DNA of 8,426 nt from Pseudomonadota bacterium (GTDB taxonomy: Bacteria; Desulfobacterota; Desulfovibrionia; Desulfovibrionales; Desulfovibrionaceae). The notes beneath the pieces are model-generated. The model was not told the origin of the DNA. It saw only the letters and a list, made by a program, of their open reading frames with translations, and searched no databases. This document shows positions 1 to 6,489 of the stretch, piece by piece; position 1 is the first letter of the stretch, and each line of letters begins with the position of its first letter. Location of the stretch: assembly GCA_023426275.1 (NCBI GenBank), contig JAFABC010000290.1:1-8426 (forward strand), in the 5' to 3' direction. A program made the translations under genes and the position numbers.

Positions 1-48
<48 letters not shown>

Positions 49-68
49 TTATCTTTAACAATAATTCG

Positions 69-1493
69 TCACGACCCGAACAGGCCGAGGGCGGCTTCCC
101 AGGAAATCGCCAGCCCGAGCACGGTCACCACCAGGGCGCTGGCCAGGGGCAGATAGCGCGTGGCCGTGCCAAAGGAAGGCACTTTTTCAAGCAGCCGCGC
201 GCCCTTGATAAAGAGCAGCCCCACCACGGTCAGCACGCCGGCCAGCCCCAGACTGAACGCGGCGACCAGGGCCAGCCCGAAGCCGACGCGGCCCACGGCC
301 ATGGCTCCGAGCAGCAGCACCAGCGCGCCCGGGCACGGCACCAGCCCGCCCGACACGCCAAGGGCCACCAGCGACCGCCAGCCCAGCTTGCGTTCACCCG
401 GGGGCAACCCACCATGGCTGTGGGGAATGCCGCCATGGCTGTGGACCGGTCCGCCATGGGTATGGGCATGGCTGTGGGCCGCCTCCCGCAGCTGGCGCAA
501 CCGGCTGACGGCCAGGGCAAGCCCCACCGCCGCCACGCCAAGCCCCGAAGCCAGGGTCAGCCAGGGGAACAGGCGCGCGCTTTCCAGGCTGCCGGCAGCG
601 AAATAGGCGATGCCGCCGAGCAAAAAGACGCCGAGGGTATGGGTGATGGTGACCATGCAGCCAAGGGCCACGGCCTGGGCGAAGGTGCCGCGCGAGCCGA
701 CAAGATAGGCCCCGACGAGCGCCTTGCCATGGCCGGGTGTGAGCGCATGGCCCGCGCCCCAGACCATGGCCCCCAGCACGGCGGCCACGACCAGCCCGGG
801 ATGCCCGATGGGCGAGCGGGCCAGGGCGGCCAGTTCGTCGGTGGTCGGCAGGGCCGGCAATCCGGCGGCCACGGGACCGCCGCCAAGCTGCCCCAGCCCC
901 ATGAGCGCGCCGGAGCAGACCAGGGCCGCCCCGAGGGCAAGGCGCAGCCAGCCGGCACCCCGACCATCCAGCCGGGGAACCCAGGCCGCCACCACGGCCA
1001 CGACCACGAAACCCGTGGCCGCCACGCCCGGCACGAACCGCCAGCCCACGGTGGAGGCGGCCCAGTCGCCGCCGCCGCGCCAGCCGAGCACCAGCCCCGT
1101 GACCACGGCCGCCAGGGCGGCAACGCCCGTGGGATGGGCCAGCCGCGTGGCCGCCATGACGAGCACCCCGAGCAGGCAAAGCCACACGACATCGGCCACA
1201 AAGGCCACTCCCGGCCCGGGCAGGACCGATCCGCCCCACAGCCCCAGGGCCAGGACCGGCGGGAAAAGCACAATAGCCCACCGCGCCGCGGCCTTGCCGC
1301 ACTGGCTGGCGAACAGGGCCAGGGCGACAAGGGTGACCGCATGTTCGACCGAGGTCAGGGGATGGAGCATGCCGGCGTAAAAATCGCCCACATCCGGGGC
1401 GACCATGTGGGCCTGCGCCCGGGAGGCCGAAACAAGCAGCCCGGCCAGGGCCAGCCCGCCGGAGGCCGCGATATGTCTGCCGTGAAGTCGCAT
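69..1493 (-). CDS. HupE-like / NicO nickel-cobalt transporter fusion protein
   Basis: Integral inner-membrane protein of 474 aa, probably moving Ni2+ or Co2+. The reading frame is open further upstream, but ATG at 1493 is preferred: GGGGA lies just before it, it is 1 nt from the previous stop, and it gives a signal-like hydrophobic N-terminus (residues 9-28) ending in ARAQA-H. Residues about 38-205 resemble HupE/UreJ, with GMLHP (H44) followed by EH (H51) and several membrane segments. Residues about 230-470 are NicO/RcnA-like: GHALTPGHGKA (H249, H255), a second HT at 285-286, a His-rich loop at 340-360 with repeated HSHGG, and LVPCPGALVLLLGA at 385-398. NicO proteins usually stand alone, so the N-terminal half looks like a fusion. 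It is last of three tightly packed genes. The sequence does not tell import from efflux; the His-rich loop fits metal sensing or buffering in either case. Confidence 0.85.
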   Translation of the reverse strand: MRLHGRHIAASGGLALAGLLVSASRAQAHMVAPDVGDFYAGMLHPLTSVEHAVTLVALALFASQCGKAAARWAIVLFPPVLALGLWGGSVLPGPGVAFVADVVWLCLLGVLVMAATRLAHPTGVAALAAVVTGLVLGWRGGGDWAASTVGWRFVPGVAATGFVVVAVVAAWVPRLDGRGAGWLRLALGAALVCSGALMGLGQLGGGPVAAGLPALPTTDELAALARSPIGHPGLVVAAVLGAMVWGAGHALTPGHGKALVGAYLVGSRGTFAQAVALGCMVTITHTLGVFLLGGIAYFAAGSLESARLFPWLTLASGLGVAAVGLALAVSRLRQLREAAHSHAHTHGGPVHSHGGIPHSHGGLPPGERKLGWRSLVALGVSGGLVPCPGALVLLLGAMAVGRVGFGLALVAAFSLGLAGVLTVVGLLFIKGARLLEKVPSFGTATRYLPLASALVVTVLGLAISWEAALGLFGS

Positions 1494-1494
1494 C

Positions 1495-2481
1495 TTATTT
1501 CCCCAGCAAAATGGCCGTGCGGGACAGGAACAAGTAGGCTCCGGCCGAACCGACCACATAGGCCGGCACGAAGGCCGACCACCGGGGCAACCGGATTTCC
1601 AGTCGCCGGAACGAGGCGGCAAGCCCCAGGATCAGGCAGACGAATCCGAGCTGTCCGATTTCCACGCCGCAGTTAAATCCCAGCAAGGCCACGAGCAAGG
1701 CGTTTCGTTCGAGGCCCAGGCCGGCCAGGGAGCCGGCAAAGCCGAACCCGTGCAGCAGGCCGAAGGCAAAGGCGGCCAGCCAGGGCCAGCGAATGGTCAG
1801 GTTTGTCTGGCCGCGCAACCGGCCCACAATCTCCGGGCCGAGAAACAGGATGCTCAGGCCCACGGCCGCGTTGACCGCATCCACCGGCACCGTGACCCAG
1901 CCGAGCGTAGCCGCGGCCAGGGTCAGGCTATGGGCCACGGTAAAGGCCGTCACCGTCTCCACCAGCCGCCAGCCGCCGGAAACCAGACACAGCAGGCCCA
2001 AAATGAACAGGAGATGATCCAGACCGTAAAGGATGTGGCGCACGCCGGAAAGGAGAAACTCCCCGAAGCCGGCGTCGAGGCCGCCCAGCTCGGCCGCCTG
2101 CCGGCTGGGCGGCACGAGCACGGTCCGGGGCGTTCCCCCAAGCGGCAGCCAGCGGACCACCACGCCGGCCGTGGTGGCGTCATGGCCGCGAAACAGGATT
2201 TTCTTGCCGGCCAGCCCGCCATCGGCGGCCATGCGCCAGGTTTCCAGATGCCAGTCGGGCAAATCGACGGTGCGCGGCTCGGTCAGGGTGCGCACCCCGG
2301 AAGGAAAACGCAGGTCGAACGGCAGGCGCAGCCCTTCATAGAGCGGCGTGCGCCACAACACGTCGTAGCGCTCCGGCGCGGTTTCGCGCAGTTCCAGATA
2401 GGCCGGCCGCGTTTCATGGGCCCGGGCGGTTCCGACGAATCCGGCCAGGACCAGCGCCACAACAAGCAGTGCGGTCCTCAT
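1495..2481 (-). CDS. HupE/UreJ_2 family membrane protein
   Basis: Protein of 328 aa. Residues 1-21 form a signal peptide (cleavage expected after ARA, before HETRPAYLEL), residues about 22-140 a beta-rich periplasmic domain, and the rest about seven membrane segments. Family motifs are clear: GVRHILYGLDHLLFILGL (146-163; H149, D155, H156), FTVAHSLTLA (180-189), RWPWLAAFAFGLLHGFGFAG (231-250; H244) and LLGFNCGVEIGQLGF (266-280). HupE relatives are linked to nickel supply for hydrogenases and ureases, but the HupE/UreJ_2 branch has no firm biochemical function, so transport is inferred. Its ATG overlaps the stop of the upstream foldase gene (ATGA), and its own stop is 1 nt from the next start, so the three genes are almost certainly co-translated. 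Conserved buried His/Asp residues support metal binding. Confidence 0.85.
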   Translation of the reverse strand: MRTALLVVALVLAGFVGTARAHETRPAYLELRETAPERYDVLWRTPLYEGLRLPFDLRFPSGVRTLTEPRTVDLPDWHLETWRMAADGGLAGKKILFRGHDATTAGVVVRWLPLGGTPRTVLVPPSRQAAELGGLDAGFGEFLLSGVRHILYGLDHLLFILGLLCLVSGGWRLVETVTAFTVAHSLTLAAATLGWVTVPVDAVNAAVGLSILFLGPEIVGRLRGQTNLTIRWPWLAAFAFGLLHGFGFAGSLAGLGLERNALLVALLGFNCGVEIGQLGFVCLILGLAASFRRLEIRLPRWSAFVPAYVVGSAGAYLFLSRTAILLGK

Positions 2482-3383
2482 GGCGCGTTTCCCCGCAGAT
2501 TCGCCGGCAGTTCCACGGTGTAACGGGCTCGGGCGGCGGCCAAGGCCTCCTTGCGGGCCTTTTCCCGCTGTTCCTTGCGCCAGGCGTCGCGGACCTCGGT
2601 CCTGATCGTCTCGAAGGGCGGTGGATCGCCCGGGGTCCTGGCCGACAAAAACACCAGATCGTAGCCGCCGGGCACGGCCACCGGTCCGGCCCAGACGCCG
2701 AGGGGCAGCCCGCCCAGGGCCGTGGCCAGCTCCTGGCCGTAGAGGCCGGCCACCTCGTCCGGGCTCATGGCCTCCACCGAAGGCGGCAGGTCGGAAGGAT
2801 CGCCCTGCCCCGCATTTTCGGCCGCGTCAGCGCCCTTGCCGGACAAGGCGTCGCGGGCCAGGATGGCTTCTTCCTTGGCCTTGCCGCCGCGCGTGCGGTC
2901 GGAAAAATAGAGGGTGGCGAAGCTCGCCTCCCGGGGCGGGGCAAACTGTCCGGCGTGGGCGGCGTACCACCGCCGCAGGTCGTCATCGGACGGGTCGGCG
3001 AAATCGCCCTGGGTTTCCCACAGGTAGTTCATGCGGTCCACCAGCCGCCGCCGCACCAGGATGTCCTGGCGGTCGAGGCCGGCGGCCATGGCCTCGCGAA
3101 AGGCCACCTCCTCCCGGATCTGGTCGTCGACCAGCCGCCGCAACTCCTGCGGCGTGGGGTCACGGTTCCACTGCGCCCGCCACAGGCCGGCAAGTTGGCG
3201 CAGGTCGTCGTCGGTCAGGATGATACGCCGGGCGGCGTCGCCACCCGGGGCCGGCGCGCTTTTGCCCGAGGCCACCAGAAAAAGTGCCAGCCCGATCAAC
3301 AGAAAATGGACGAGCGGCTCGCGCACAAGCCGTGCAAAAAAAGACGGGACGCGGGCCGGCGGGTTCGAAGCCTTCCAGTGCAT
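2478..3383 (-). CDS. membrane-anchored PpiC/rotamase-type peptidyl-prolyl isomerase
   Basis: Protein of 301 aa and first gene of the minus-strand operon. An N-terminal anchor (about 22-39, REPLVHFLLIGLALFLVAS) is followed by a SurA-like helical region with TDDDLRQL, TPQELRRLVDDQIREE and DFADPSDDDLRRWYAAHAGQF (about 57-147), then a degenerate rotamase domain (about 152-250, with REASFATLYFSD and GPVAVPGGYDLVFL) and a charged C-terminal helix (260-290). This matches periplasmic parvulin-type foldases (Rotamase_2). The insert at 165-210 is rich in Ala/Gly/Asp. The frame is open to about 3689, but the segment before M1 is low-complexity and unlike the family, so 3383 is preferred even though no good Shine-Dalgarno precedes it. 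Its stop overlaps the next start by 4 bp. It may help fold or insert the two transport proteins; that role is inference from context. Confidence 0.8.
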   Translation of the reverse strand: MHWKASNPPARVPSFFARLVREPLVHFLLIGLALFLVASGKSAPAPGGDAARRIILTDDDLRQLAGLWRAQWNRDPTPQELRRLVDDQIREEVAFREAMAAGLDRQDILVRRRLVDRMNYLWETQGDFADPSDDDLRRWYAAHAGQFAPPREASFATLYFSDRTRGGKAKEEAILARDALSGKGADAAENAGQGDPSDLPPSVEAMSPDEVAGLYGQELATALGGLPLGVWAGPVAVPGGYDLVFLSARTPGDPPPFETIRTEVRDAWRKEQREKARKEALAAARARYTVELPANLRGNAP

Positions 3384-3472
3384 TGGGCCGTTTGACCCGG
3401 GATCGCCCTGTTTGGCAAGCCCTTGGCTTCGGGCGTCGAAACGGGGACCCGGGAAATCCCGTTCAGGTTCGA

Positions 3473-3500
3473 TTTGACCGTCACCCGACCTTGGGTCATA
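3473..3500. promoter_or_regulatory. imperfect dyad upstream of the metal-transport operon
   Basis: TTTGAC at 3473-3478 and GTCATA at 3495-3500 form an imperfect inverted repeat (TGACC-N14-GGTCA at its core), about 90-115 bp before the foldase start and read toward that operon. The layout recalls operators of metal-responsive dimers such as NikR, but spacing and half-sites do not match the Escherichia coli site (GTATGA-N16-TCATAC) exactly. The dyad is visible; its function is speculation. Confidence 0.2.
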
Positions 3501-3509
3501 AGCGTCGCC

Positions 3510-3977
3510 ATGAGGAGCACCCATGCGCCCGGTGCGACGCCGCCGGCCGTGCTTGTTTCCCCGGCCCCCTGCGTCGTTGCCGTTTCGGGCGGCGTGGACA
3601 GTTTGCTTGGAGACGTCGTCACCAGCGAGATGGACGCTCCCGCGTCCAGCTACGATCCTGTCGCCCGTTGTTTTTATTGCCAAAGCCATCTATACGCCGC
3701 CCTTGTCCGCGTGGCGGGGACGCCGCACGCCCCGGGCGCGAACACCGACCATGCGACGTTCGGTCCCTGGACGGCCGTGGCCGTGACAGGCCGCGCCCGC
3801 GTCTGCGGCCCCCGCCTGCCGCCGGACGCCCCCAGCGGGGCGATGTCCGCTCGCGGCCGGGATTTTCCCATGTCCGAGGCCCCAGGCGCGCCTCAATCAA
3901 TCAAGGCCCAGGCTGTCGATCACGTGCATCAACCCGACAACCCTCCCGTCGCCGACGGAGAATCTTCATGCGCCTGA
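3510..3977 (+). pseudogene. larE: remnant of a LarE-like PP-loop sulfur transferase
   Basis: Read from ATG 3510 the frame is open for 155 codons. It carries APCVVAVSGGVDSLL (about residues 21-35), the ATP-binding PP-loop signature, then only about 18 residues later DPVARCFYCQSHLYAAL (about 51-67), and GANTDHATFGP (about 77-87). In LarE proteins the same blocks occur in this order (SGGxDS, a Cys-rich RCxxCK segment, a DGxNxDD segment), but the first two are normally some 50-60 residues further apart, and about 100 more residues follow, including a CLxSR-type motif. Those parts are missing here and the C-terminal third resembles nothing I know. The frame runs 10 bp into the lipoprotein gene. 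It therefore looks like an internally deleted, decaying larE fragment, though a short expressed derivative is possible. LarE makes the nickel-pincer cofactor with LarB/LarC, so a remnant beside nickel-transport genes is fitting. The flanking 3384-3509 holds no gene I can support. Confidence 0.55.
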
Positions 3978-5146
3978 ATACCGCTTTTTGTTGTGTCCTG
4001 CTCCTGACAGGAGCCGCCCTGCTGCCGGGCTGCGTCAACACCTCCAATTCGTCCGAAAAAACCGTGACCAGGGACGCGCCCGTGCCCGCGCACACCGTGT
4101 CCAAACTGGTCCGGCAGTCTTCCGAGGAGGCGCAGGTCAAGCCCGCGCCCGAGCCCGCGCCGCCCGCCGCCGCGCCCCCCGCCAATCTGGTGGTGACGCC
4201 GCCGGCGACGCCGGAGCCCGCCCGTCCCGCCTCGCCCGAGGAGCAGACCAAAAAGACCCTGGAGCCCAAGGCCGTGCCCACGGCCGCGCCCCCCCAGCCC
4301 CGAAGCGAACCCCTGGCCGCCGAGCCCGAGGCCGAGGCGCCCAAACCGGCTGTCGCGCCCGCGGACATCTGGCAAAAGGAAGGCGCGCCCCAGGGCGCGG
4401 CCGCGGAAAAAGAGCAGACGCCGCAACCCGGACAGGCTGAAAAGCCCGCTGCCCCGGAGGCCCCGGCAACGTCCGAACAGCCGGCCGAAGCCACGGCCGA
4501 AAAGGCCCCGGCCAAGGTCGAACCGGCCTCGGTGGCCGTGGTCGGCGACTCCCTGGCCGTCGGCATCGGCATGACCATGTCCCAACGGTTGAAAAAATAC
4601 GAGGGCGTGGCCTGCTATCCCCTGGGCAAGGTGTCCACGGGGCTTATCAACAAGCGCTTTTTCGACTGGGAGAAAAAGCTGTCCGAGCTTGTGGCCAAGG
4701 AAAAGGTTTCCGCCATGGTGGTCATGATGGGCGGCAACGACGCCAACAACGCCATCGGCGGCAAACGGGCCGGCACGCCGGAATGGGGCGACGCCTACCG
4801 GGAAAAGGCCGAAGACTTCCTGCGCATCGCCGCCAAGGCCGGTGTCAAGATCTACTGGGTGGGGCTGCCGGCCATGCGCGACGCGGCCTACAACACCCGG
4901 GTCGAAGCCGTGAACGCCGCCGCGAAAAACGCTTGCGAACACGTCGGCGGCTGTGTCTATATGGAAGCCTCGACCATCTTCACCGACACTTCGGGCAAGT
5001 ATGTCCAGTCGAAATCCATCGACGGCAAGAAAGTGTCGTTGCGCGCCAAGGACGGCGTGCACATGACCATGAACGGCTACGACCTGCTGTGCAGGCAGGT
5101 CCTGGACAAACTGACCGCTTCCGGGGAACTGCCGCCCCGCAACTAG
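3968..5146 (+). CDS. lipoprotein with C-terminal SGNH (GDSL-like) hydrolase domain
   Basis: Protein of 392 aa. ATG 3968 is chosen because GGAG (3957-3960) sits 7 nt upstream and a lipoprotein signal peptide follows: hydrophobic 6-20, then LLPGC with the lipidated Cys at 22. Residues about 57-185 are a low-complexity linker of Pro, Ala, Glu and Lys that likely spans the periplasm. The catalytic domain (188-387) has all SGNH blocks: VAVVGDSLAVGIG (nucleophile S195), GKVSTGL (G220 region), MMGGNDANN (N257) and KDGVHMT (D362, H365). The fold most resembles DUF459-type SGNH proteins found with cell-envelope polysaccharide or acyl-transfer functions. Esterase or deacetylase action on an envelope glycan or peptidoglycan is a reasonable guess; the substrate cannot be read from sequence. 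It is transcribed alone, divergently from the metal operon and followed by GC-rich hairpins. Confidence 0.85.
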   Translation: MRLNTAFCCVLLLTGAALLPGCVNTSNSSEKTVTRDAPVPAHTVSKLVRQSSEEAQVKPAPEPAPPAAAPPANLVVTPPATPEPARPASPEEQTKKTLEPKAVPTAAPPQPRSEPLAAEPEAEAPKPAVAPADIWQKEGAPQGAAAEKEQTPQPGQAEKPAAPEAPATSEQPAEATAEKAPAKVEPASVAVVGDSLAVGIGMTMSQRLKKYEGVACYPLGKVSTGLINKRFFDWEKKLSELVAKEKVSAMVVMMGGNDANNAIGGKRAGTPEWGDAYREKAEDFLRIAAKAGVKIYWVGLPAMRDAAYNTRVEAVNAAAKNACEHVGGCVYMEASTIFTDTSGKYVQSKSIDGKKVSLRAKDGVHMTMNGYDLLCRQVLDKLTASGELPPRN

Positions 5147-5154
5147 GGCAACGG

Positions 5155-5210
5155 GATGCCTCCGGCGGCCGGGAGGGGCGACGGCCCCTCCCGGACCCTC
5201 CCGAAAGGGG
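5155..5210 (+). repeat. GATGCCTCCGGCGGCC hairpin element, copy 1
   Basis: Eight bases after the lipoprotein stop codon, GATGCCTCCGGCGGCC leads into a perfect 10-bp stem (CCGGGAGGGG 5169-5178 with CCCCTCCCGG 5185-5194, loop CGACGG) and then GGACCCTCCCGAAAGGGG-like sequence. The same modules in inverted order lie at 5343-5396. No T-run follows the stem, so it is not a classical intrinsic terminator, though such a hairpin could protect the 3' end of the lipoprotein mRNA. Confidence 0.7.
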
Positions 5211-5258
5211 ACGGACGTCGGGTTGGCCGGGTTGTCGGGTGGCGGGAGCCCCGAACGT

Positions 5259-5307
5259 TTGACGGCGCATTTTACCCAGGCTAGGCCAGGGGAAAATGCG
5301 CCGTCAA
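5259..5307. repeat. perfect 15-bp inverted repeat
   Basis: TTGACGGCGCATTTT (5259-5273) and AAAATGCGCCGTCAA (5293-5307) are exact reverse complements around a 19-nt centre, which can add a further CCC/GGG pairing (5275-5277 with 5289-5291). It lies midway between the two inverted copies of the GATGCCTCCGGCGGCC element. With no T-run on either side, a terminator is less likely than a mobile palindrome or a protein-binding site. Confidence 0.75.
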
Positions 5308-5342
5308 GGTGCGCCAGCGTCGCTTCGCACCACAATTGGGGT

Positions 5343-5396
5343 TCCCCTATCGAGGGGGTCCGGGGGGCATCATGCCCCCCGGCCGCCGGAGGCATC
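5343..5396 (-). repeat. GATGCCTCCGGCGGCC hairpin element, copy 2 (inverted)
   Basis: On the minus strand this reads GATGCCTCCGGCGGCC, a near-perfect palindrome (CCGGGGGGCAT 5360-5370 against ATGCCCCCCGG 5372-5382), then GGACCCCCTCGATAGGGG. Its outer 19 bases (5378-5396) are the exact reverse complement of 5155-5173. It ends 11 bp before the ribosome binding site of the dehydrogenase gene, so a transcript coming through would carry a strong hairpin close to the start codon. Confidence 0.7.
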
Positions 5397-5419
5397 TTCT
5401 CTCCCCCAAGGAGGCCTAC

Positions 5420-6283
5420 ATGGCAACGACTGTCGGATTTCTCGGTCTTGGCATCATGGGCGCGGCCATGGCCCGCAACTGTCTGCGGGCGGGGCACGAC
5501 GTCATGGTCTGGAACCGCACCGCGCGGGCAACCGAGCCGCTTGCCGCCGCCGGGGCCAAAGTGGCCGCGACGCCGGCCCGGGCTGCGGCCCACGGCGACG
5601 TGATCATCCTCATGCTGACCGGGCCCGAAGCCTGTCAGGCCGTGCTGTTCGGCCCCGGCGGCGTGACGGAAAGCCTCGGCCCGGGCAAGACCGTCATCAA
5701 CATGAGCACCATCTCCCCGGCCTACGCCCGACAGGCGGCGGCCGCCATCCGGGAGACCGGCGCGGACTACGTGGACGCCCCGGTCTCCGGCTCCAAAAAG
5801 CCGGCCGAGGAGGCCACGCTGGTCATCCTGGCCGGCGGAAACGAGGCCACCATCGCCGCCGTGGAGCCGGTGCTTCTGGCCATGGGCAAGAAAGTGGCCC
5901 GGTGCGGCGAGGCCGGCATGGGCTCGACCATGAAAATCACGGTCAATTTCCTGCTCGGGGCCATGGCCGAGGGGCTGGCCGAAACCGTGCGCCTGGGCGA
6001 GGCCCTGGGCCTTTCCCGCAACGCCCTGCTCGACGTGGTCATGGCCGGCCCCATGGCCAACGACCTGTACCGGCTCAAGGACCCGATGTTCCGGGCCGAC
6101 GACTATCCGGCCCAATTTCCGGCCAAGCACATGGCCAAGGACCTGCGATTCGCCCTGGAGGCAGCCACGGCCGCCGGCGCGGCCACGCCGACGCTTGGCG
6201 CGTTGGCCGGTCTTTACCGGAAACTCGTGGACGCCGGCCTTGGCGACGCGGACTTCGCCGCCGTCATCAAGGCCCTGGGCTGA
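5420..6283 (+). CDS. glyoxylate/succinic semialdehyde reductase, beta-hydroxyacid dehydrogenase family
   Basis: Protein of 287 aa, full length for the family, starting at ATG 5420 with AAGGAGG at 5408-5414. The N-terminal Rossmann domain has VGFLGLGIMG (5-14) and WNRT (31-34), where R33 suggests NADPH. Then come MST (95-97), DAPVSGSKKPAEEATLVILAGG (119-140), the GSTMKITVNFLLGAMAEG helix (168-185) and FPAKHMAKDLRFA (233-245). Residues known to act in plant GLYR1 (T95, S121, K170, F231, D239) fall here at T97, S123, K172, F233 and D241, a constant offset of two, so GLYR1-type activity is well supported: reduction of glyoxylate to glycolate and succinic semialdehyde to 4-hydroxybutyrate. A related 3-hydroxyisobutyrate or tartronate semialdehyde activity remains possible. 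It stands alone between repeats and the attenuator region; no convincing promoter is visible. Confidence 0.9.
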   Translation: MATTVGFLGLGIMGAAMARNCLRAGHDVMVWNRTARATEPLAAAGAKVAATPARAAAHGDVIILMLTGPEACQAVLFGPGGVTESLGPGKTVINMSTISPAYARQAAAAIRETGADYVDAPVSGSKKPAEEATLVILAGGNEATIAAVEPVLLAMGKKVARCGEAGMGSTMKITVNFLLGAMAEGLAETVRLGEALGLSRNALLDVVMAGPMANDLYRLKDPMFRADDYPAQFPAKHMAKDLRFALEAATAAGAATPTLGALAGLYRKLVDAGLGDADFAAVIKALG

Positions 6284-6312
6284 ACAGAAAGGAAGCCGAC
6301 CCATATCCGTCC

Positions 6313-6342
6313 TTGACGGCGGGCCGGCCCATGCCCTATCTA
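6313..6342 (+). promoter_or_regulatory. candidate sigma-70 promoter for leader and ADTH synthase
   Basis: TTGACG (6313-6318) and TATCTA (6337-6342) are spaced 18 bp apart, 30 bp after the dehydrogenase stop codon. Transcription would start near 6349, at or just before the leader ATG, leaving little or no 5' UTR. An unrecognised promoter further upstream is the alternative. Confidence 0.4.
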
Positions 6343-6348
6343 CAGGCC

Positions 6349-6447
6349 ATGCAATTCCGTCAGTCCGCCACACACCTGTTTGCTTCCGGCTCGTATTATT
6401 ATTACGGCCTGTGTGCTCGCGGCATGGCGGGTGGCGCGGCCGAGTAA
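6349..6447 (+). CDS. Tyr-rich leader peptide of an attenuator
   Basis: Short ORF of 32 codons (38 if ATG 6331 is used) ending at TAA 6445-6447. Residues 16-19 are four consecutive tyrosines (TAT TAT TAT TAC, 6394-6405), preceded by two Phe; there is no Trp. No protein family is evident, and the sequence makes sense as a ribosome-stalling sensor for charged tRNA-Tyr, because the gene downstream catalyses the first step toward tyrosine. The Shine-Dalgarno is poor for either start (only AGG two bases before ATG 6349), so weak or leaderless initiation is possible and the start is uncertain. The stop codon sits in the loop of a small hairpin, GCGGCC (6436-6441) with GGCCGC (6448-6453), as in attenuators where a ribosome at the stop masks competing RNA. 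Confidence 0.7.
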   Translation: MQFRQSATHLFASGSYYYYGLCARGMAGGAAE

Positions 6448-6489
6448 GGCCGCATACCACAACACCGCCGACAGGGGCCGCGGGCACAC
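6411..6489 (+). promoter_or_regulatory. antiterminator pairing of the tyrosine attenuator
   Basis: GTGTGCTCGCGGC (6411-6423) can pair over 13 consecutive positions (one G-U) with GCCGCGGGCACAC (6477-6489). The second segment contains most of the terminator's left arm and loop, so the two structures exclude each other. The pairing begins 6 nt after the last Tyr codon, so a ribosome stalled on the first Tyr codons leaves it free. A second competing pair is CGCGGCC (6435-6441) with GGCCGCG (6476-6482), which a ribosome at the leader stop would cover. CACACA (6369-6374) can pair with TGTGTG (6410-6415) when nothing is translating. The pairings are visible; the switching is inferred. Confidence 0.65.

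Noticed and set aside
414..1676. Open frame of 420 codons on the plus strand opposite the transporter fusion
   Set aside because: Low-complexity Gly/Gln/His/Arg product crossing a gene boundary on the other strand; a shadow of the transporter codons.
3390..3418. Possible minus-strand promoter TTGCCA-17-TCAAAC before the foldase gene
   Set aside because: The -10 is poor and the start would fall on the ATG itself; not enough to annotate.
3440..3463. AACGGG/CCCGTT hairpin in the divergent spacer
   Set aside because: Six-bp stem without T-run and not placed at a gene end; no function supported.
3668..3696. TTGTTT-17-TATACG as a promoter for the lipoprotein
   Set aside because: It lies within the larE-like frame, its -35 is weak and it is 270 bp from the gene; a chance match is as likely.
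3284..3967. In-frame upstream extension of the lipoprotein gene
   Set aside because: The lipobox and Shine-Dalgarno place the start at 3968; the extension is Arg/Pro-rich noise overlapping the larE remnant and the foldase gene.
6313..6321. TTGACGGCG shared between the ADTH leader promoter and the 15-bp palindrome arm at 5259
   Set aside because: Only 9 bases, with no further similarity on either side; treated as chance.
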